9,142 bases of DNA from DAIRET01 sp036795455 (GTDB taxonomy: Bacteria; Bacteroidota; Ignavibacteria; Ignavibacteriales; Ignavibacteriaceae): positions 1 to 9,142 of the forward strand of contig DAIRET010000115.1 of NCBI GenBank assembly GCA_036795455.1. Direction: 5' to 3'. Position numbers and translations under genes: made by a program. Shown here piece after piece: positions 5,328-9,142 of the stretch (positions are counted from its first letter, which is position 1; each line of letters begins with the position of its first letter). The notes beneath the pieces were generated by a model, which had not been told where the DNA came from, ran no database searches, and saw only the letters and a list, made by a program, of their open reading frames with translations.

Positions 5328-7154
5328 ATGGCAGTTTTAAAAGACTTTAAAACAATTCCACAGCTATTTGAATTTCTGACGGATGATTTCGGTCGTAAAA
5401 GTGATCATCCTGTACTGAAGCATAAAGTTAATAACCAGTGGCAGGATATTTCTTATTCGCAATTAAAAGAAGAGACTGAACTTTTTGCTCTCGGTTTAGC
5501 TTCCCTTGGCGTTAAAAGAGATGATAAAGTTGCAATTATTTCTGAGAACAGGCCTGAGTGGGTTTATAGCGATATGGGTATTTTGGGATTGGGTGCGATT
5601 GATGTTCCATTGTATCCTTCTCTTACAGCTTCTTCAATAGAATTCATTATAAACAATTCCGAATCGGTGGGGATTATTGTCTCCAATAAATTTCAACTAA
5701 ACAAGTTTTTAAAGATTCGTAACAACTGCCGTAATCTGAAATGGATAATTTTACTAAACGAAAAAGATCTGATTCCCGGAGAAAAAAATCTTTACTCTTT
5801 CAATGATATTAAGGAACGGGGGCAGCATTTCAAAAAAGATAATCAATATTATTTTAAAGAAAACATGCGGTTGTGCCGTGAAGATGATTTATGTACTATC
5901 ATTTATACTTCCGGTACTACGGGCGAGCCTAAAGGTGTGGTGCTTACCCACAAGAATATTGTTTCAAATGTACATGATGCACTTAAAGCATTTGACATGC
6001 GACCTACGGATATATTCCTTTCGTTCCTTCCGCTTTGTCATATATTCGAGCGTATGGCTGGTTATTATACGGCTTTAGCTTCGGGTGGTATGATTTGCTA
6101 TGCTCAAAGCATCGAAACAGTTGCTCAGGATTTAACTGAAATAAAACCGACTATTGTAACAAGCGTACCCCGTTTATTTGAAAGAATTTATTCAAGAATA
6201 ATAAAAAATATTGAAGCATCACCTGAGAAAAAACAGAAGATTTTTTATTGGGCAGTTGAAATCGGCAGGCAGTATGCCGCTGCAAAAAAAGCAAAAAATA
6301 TTCCTATCGGTTTAAGTGTAAAACATAAACTTGCAGATAAACTTGTTTTTAAGAAACTCCGGGATAGAACCGGTGGGAAACTACGCTTCTTCATTTCGGG
6401 CGGTGCTGCACTTGCACGTGAGCTTGGTGAATTTTTTGAATCAGTTGGAATAACAATTGCCGAAGGATACGGATTAACAGAATCTTCTCCGGTTATATCA
6501 GCAAATAGAATTGATAATTATAAATTCGGAACCGTTGGTAAACCTTTCGCCAGTGTTGAAGTAAAAATAGCACACGATGGAGAAATACTTGCCCGTGGTC
6601 CAAATATTATGCAAGGCTACTATAAAAACAAAAAGGAAACAGAAAACACAATTAAAGACGGATGGCTTCATACAGGCGACATTGGTGTATTCGATGCCGA
6701 AGGTTTCCTTATAATTACAGACAGAAAAAAACACTTATTTAAAACGTCAACAGGGAAATATATTGCTCCTACACCTATCGAAAACCTGTTCCTTGCAAGT
6801 AAGTATATCGAACAGTTCATACTTATAGGTGATAGAAGAATGTTCCTTAGTGCTTTAATTGTACCGGATTTCGAAGCGTTAAAAGAATATGCCGATTCAC
6901 GCGGTATTAAATATTCCTCTAACGACGACCTTGTTCAAATAAAAGAGGTTTATGATTTGATGGAGAATGAGCTCGGGAAGTTCCAGAAGAATCTTGCTAA
7001 CTACGAAAGAGTTAGAAAGTTTGCATTACTTGATAAACCTTTAAGTCTTGATGGCGGAGAGATTACCCCTACGCTAAAAGTCAGAAGAGAAGTTATAGAA
7101 AACAGGTATAAGAATTTAATTGATGGAATGTACTCGGGTGAGAAGAGTATTTAA
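5328..7154 (+). CDS. Long-chain acyl-CoA synthetase (FAA1/FadD15-type AMP-binding enzyme)
   Basis: Activates free fatty acids to acyl-CoA through an acyl-adenylate using ATP and CoA, feeding phospholipid synthesis or beta-oxidation. It acts in the cytoplasm or at the inner membrane face. The 608 residues match the FAA1/FadD15 subgroup, longer than E. coli FadD (561). Adenylating-enzyme motifs occur in order: phosphate loop YTSGTTGEPKG (193-203), FLPLCHIFER (233-242), SGGAAL (357-362), EGYGLTES (379-386), GWLHTGD (445-451, ribose-binding Asp451), the hinge DRKKHLFKTSTGKYI (465-479) and TPTLK near the C-terminus with the expected adenylation lysine Lys584. All key residues are intact. There is no signal peptide. 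The gene is monocistronic: its leader carries the inverted-repeat element at 5189-5284, and a strong terminator follows at 7171-7195. The exact chain-length preference cannot be read from sequence. Confidence 0.95.
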   Translation: MAVLKDFKTIPQLFEFLTDDFGRKSDHPVLKHKVNNQWQDISYSQLKEETELFALGLASLGVKRDDKVAIISENRPEWVYSDMGILGLGAIDVPLYPSLTASSIEFIINNSESVGIIVSNKFQLNKFLKIRNNCRNLKWIILLNEKDLIPGEKNLYSFNDIKERGQHFKKDNQYYFKENMRLCREDDLCTIIYTSGTTGEPKGVVLTHKNIVSNVHDALKAFDMRPTDIFLSFLPLCHIFERMAGYYTALASGGMICYAQSIETVAQDLTEIKPTIVTSVPRLFERIYSRIIKNIEASPEKKQKIFYWAVEIGRQYAAAKKAKNIPIGLSVKHKLADKLVFKKLRDRTGGKLRFFISGGAALARELGEFFESVGITIAEGYGLTESSPVISANRIDNYKFGTVGKPFASVEVKIAHDGEILARGPNIMQGYYKNKKETENTIKDGWLHTGDIGVFDAEGFLIITDRKKHLFKTSTGKYIAPTPIENLFLASKYIEQFILIGDRRMFLSALIVPDFEALKEYADSRGIKYSSNDDLVQIKEVYDLMENELGKFQKNLANYERVRKFALLDKPLSLDGGEITPTLKVRREVIENRYKNLIDGMYSGEKSI

Positions 7155-7170
7155 CTGATTTTAAAAAATA

Positions 7171-7195
7171 AAAGCCCGTATTAAACGGGCTTTTT
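7171..7195 (+). terminator. Strong, probably bidirectional rho-independent terminator
   Basis: AAAGCCCGT (7171-7179) pairs perfectly with ACGGGCTTT (7185-7193) around a five-base ATTAA loop, followed on the plus strand by T (7191-7195). It lies 16 bases past the acyl-CoA synthetase stop. On the minus strand the stem is followed by TTTTATTTTTT, so it can also end the converging T9SS cargo transcript from 7330. Confidence 0.9.
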
Positions 7196-7329
7196 AATTC
7201 ATAATTGAACTGCTAACCGTTATACTTTTTTATTAACGATTTCACTTAGTCCAAGGAGTATTACACATGCAGCTTGAATACGAACTTAAGTAAGTCTTTT
7301 TATTTCATCGACAATTATTATAGCCACCG

Positions 7330-9142
7330 CTATCTCAATAAAACCATCTTTTTAATTTCGGAATAGTTTCCGCTTACAAGCTGATAGAAGTATACTCCGC
7401 CGGGAAGTCCTTTTGAATAAAAATTTAGATTATAGGTTCCTGCTTTTTTATATTCATTTAACAAGGTCGCTATTTCCATTCCGAGAACATTAAATACTTT
7501 TATCTCAACATTATCATCAACCGGGATAGAAAACTCAATCACTGTTGTTGGATTAAAAGGATTGGGATAGTTTTGCTCCAACGAATATTCAGTTGGAACC
7601 TCAACTTTGACATCTGCAATTTCACTATACTCATAATTACCAGTTAAATCTATTTGTTTTAATCTGTATTGTATAAACCCGATTTGAATATTTCTATCAA
7701 TGAAAGAATAATCCTTCGGTGAATTAGAGTTTCCGTACCCTTCCACAAATCCGACCTTTTCCCAATTACAATACACTTCATTACCGTTATTTTTAATTCT
7801 TCTCTCTATTTCGAAGCCATAATTATCAATCTCGGTTTCCGTTTTCCAATTTAGTGAAACTACAGCCCTTGAAACCGAAGCAGTAAAAGAAATAAGTTCA
7901 ACAGGTAAAGGTGCAGTGTTACCGGATAAAAGTGCATCTGAAATCGAACCGGATAATGTCCCATCACTAATTGTAAGACTGCTGTTTTCAGATATTACAG
8001 CTTGAACCGTTCCCGAAGCATCGGCAGCAACATTGGCTGTTATGAAGTAATATACACCGCTTGTATTTACTGCAGCTGATAAACTACTGAAGGAAACGGA
8101 AGCGCCGTCACCAGGGTCTTCGGCAACAGTAGAACCGATCTTCGTATCACCTCCGAATGAATCATCAGTTGACGACCATAATTTTAAATTACTAAGTCCG
8201 GTTCGTGTTCCGTTTAATTTTATAGAAACTGCGGTTAACGTGGCGCCGCTTGCATCGCTTGTTAATTGAAATCTGCCTAATGGTAGATCGGTACTGCCTG
8301 GTATAATACTCTGTGTAAATCCGCTTCCGTCAGTAAATGTTATTGTTGCCGCACTCGTTGTAACTGTTACAGAATTTGAATTAGCTCCAGTCCCGGTAAC
8401 AGTTGTTTTGTCTGCACACACCCGATAATAATAATTTGTATTTGCAGACAACCCGGTTACCGGGGATGTTGTTGATGATGATTCAATTGTTTTGGGGTCG
8501 TAGCCTGAAAGTAATGTTGAAAAACTTGCATCACTTGCTACTTCAAGTAGATAATTATTAACAGTGCCGGTTACCGGCGCTATCCAATTTGCAGTAAAAC
8601 TTCCTGCAGATACACTGCTTGCTGTTGATGCTACCGGTACAACAAGAGCGTAACTTTCTACCCAGTTGGATGTTGACCCGGTTAGTGCAAAATTGGTAAT
8701 AGTACCATTGTTACCATTAGAAGTTAGATCGGGAAGAATGGAACTACCAGTTGTATTAGAACCGCCGGCTGTTCCTTCATTAAAGTTGTAATAATTGATA
8801 AGCCCTGAAGATGAGGCACTTATTGAATTGTCCATGTCAGCTTGTATATCCGCTTGCGAACGGACAAGATTCCAGACACGTAATTCGTCAAGTGAACCTT
8901 TGAAATGATAAGAAGCATCGCTACGACTGCCTATGTAAAACGAAGTTGCTGTATTGGCAATTGCAGTACTTATTGGATTTGGTCCACTATTTACAAGAGT
9001 AACTTCCGAACCATTGATATACATTTTGGCAAGTGATGTGGAAGGATTATAAACCACAGCAATATGTGTCCACACACCTGTAGATAAAACATTATCGGCA
9101 TCTAAATAGACTCCGGTTGTTGGTATAAAACGAAGATCATTG
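7330..9142 (-). CDS. Multidomain T9SS-secreted surface protein, 5'-truncated
   Basis: C-terminal 603 residues of a large exported protein. The frame is open to the window edge: 22 further codons precede the GTG at 9075-9073, inside a domain, so that GTG is not the start. Numbering from the first visible codon, residues 1-95 are most of a LamG/concanavalin-like jellyroll domain (WTHIAVVYN, YIGSRSD, LDELRVWN). About 168-264 is a fibronectin type III domain (SFTANW; ANTNYYYRV). About 266-400 is an unassigned all-beta region (LGRFQLTSDASGATLTAVSI, GVYYFITANVA). LPVELISFTA (412-421) opens a second FN3-like segment to about 510. A Por/T9SS sorting domain follows (519-603), with QNYPNPFNPTT, VFNVLGMEIATL, GLPGGVYFYQL and the terminal KKMVLLR. 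T9SS cargo is exported by Sec, crosses the outer membrane, and the sorting domain is usually removed. A role in adhesion or binding is inferred; there is no visible catalytic domain. Confidence 0.88.
   Translation of the reverse strand, partial: NDLRFIPTTGVYLDADNVLSTGVWTHIAVVYNPSTSLAKMYINGSEVTLVNSGPNPISTAIANTATSFYIGSRSDASYHFKGSLDELRVWNLVRSQADIQADMDNSISASSSGLINYYNFNEGTAGGSNTTGSSILPDLTSNGNNGTITNFALTGSTSNWVESYALVVPVASTASSVSAGSFTANWIAPVTGTVNNYLLEVASDASFSTLLSGYDPKTIESSSTTSPVTGLSANTNYYYRVCADKTTVTGTGANSNSVTVTTSAATITFTDGSGFTQSIIPGSTDLPLGRFQLTSDASGATLTAVSIKLNGTRTGLSNLKLWSSTDDSFGGDTKIGSTVAEDPGDGASVSFSSLSAAVNTSGVYYFITANVAADASGTVQAVISENSSLTISDGTLSGSISDALLSGNTAPLPVELISFTASVSRAVVSLNWKTETEIDNYGFEIERRIKNNGNEVYCNWEKVGFVEGYGNSNSPKDYSFIDRNIQIGFIQYRLKQIDLTGNYEYSEIADVKVEVPTEYSLEQNYPNPFNPTTVIEFSIPVDDNVEIKVFNVLGMEIATLLNEYKKAGTYNLNFYSKGLPGGVYFYQLVSGNYSEIKKMVLLR

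Noticed and set aside
6498..6734. 78-codon minus-strand ORF inside the acyl-CoA synthetase gene
   Set aside because: It is antisense to the conserved AMP-binding motifs and is Cys/Phe-rich in the way typical of antisense frames in AT-rich genes.
7330..9075. T9SS cargo gene starting at the GTG at 9075-9073
   Set aside because: The frame stays open for 22 more codons to the window edge, the GTG encodes a Val inside the LamG domain, and there is no signal peptide there.

Overview
The window looks like chromosomal DNA from an AT-rich bacterium of the Bacteroidota/Chlorobiota (FCB) group, most likely an Ignavibacteria-like lineage. Two things point there. The last protein carries a type IX secretion (T9SS) C-terminal sorting domain of the NYPNPFNPTT type, and several genes have weak or no Shine-Dalgarno sequence. 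The placement is an inference from these protein signatures; there is no rRNA or other phylogenetic marker in the window.

Layout, left to right. Positions 1-923 (minus) hold the N-terminal two thirds of IMP dehydrogenase (guaB), cut by the window edge just before its catalytic cysteine. Upstream on the same strand is a glutaryl-CoA dehydrogenase gene (gcdH, 997-2166). A 174-base divergent spacer separates gcdH from a plus-strand SRPBCC ligand-binding protein (2341-2814). That gene converges on a small exported cysteine-rich YHS-like protein (2843-3235, minus), with a terminator hairpin embedded in the SRPBCC 3' end. Next comes a PBP4-type D-Ala-D-Ala carboxypeptidase (dacB, 3436-4935, minus). 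A 392-base divergent spacer follows, and then a FAA1/FadD15-type long-chain acyl-CoA synthetase (5328-7154, plus). A strong, probably bidirectional terminator separates it from a converging, 5'-truncated, multidomain T9SS cargo protein (7330-9142, minus).

Most genes are unrelated housekeeping or envelope functions, each probably its own transcription unit. The possible exception is gcdH-guaB, which are codirectional and 73 bases apart. GcdH and the acyl-CoA synthetase both act on acyl-CoAs but are 3 kb apart and are not an operon.

The least explained part is the leader of the acyl-CoA synthetase gene. It contains a 96-base element (5189-5284) closed by 17-base inverted arms with a single mismatch. 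A small hairpin lies directly upstream, and its loop sequence recurs inside the element. It matches no riboswitch class I can recognise. It could be a structured regulatory RNA, a paired operator, or a very small MITE-like repeat. No CRISPR array, phage gene, transposase, tRNA or rRNA was seen.
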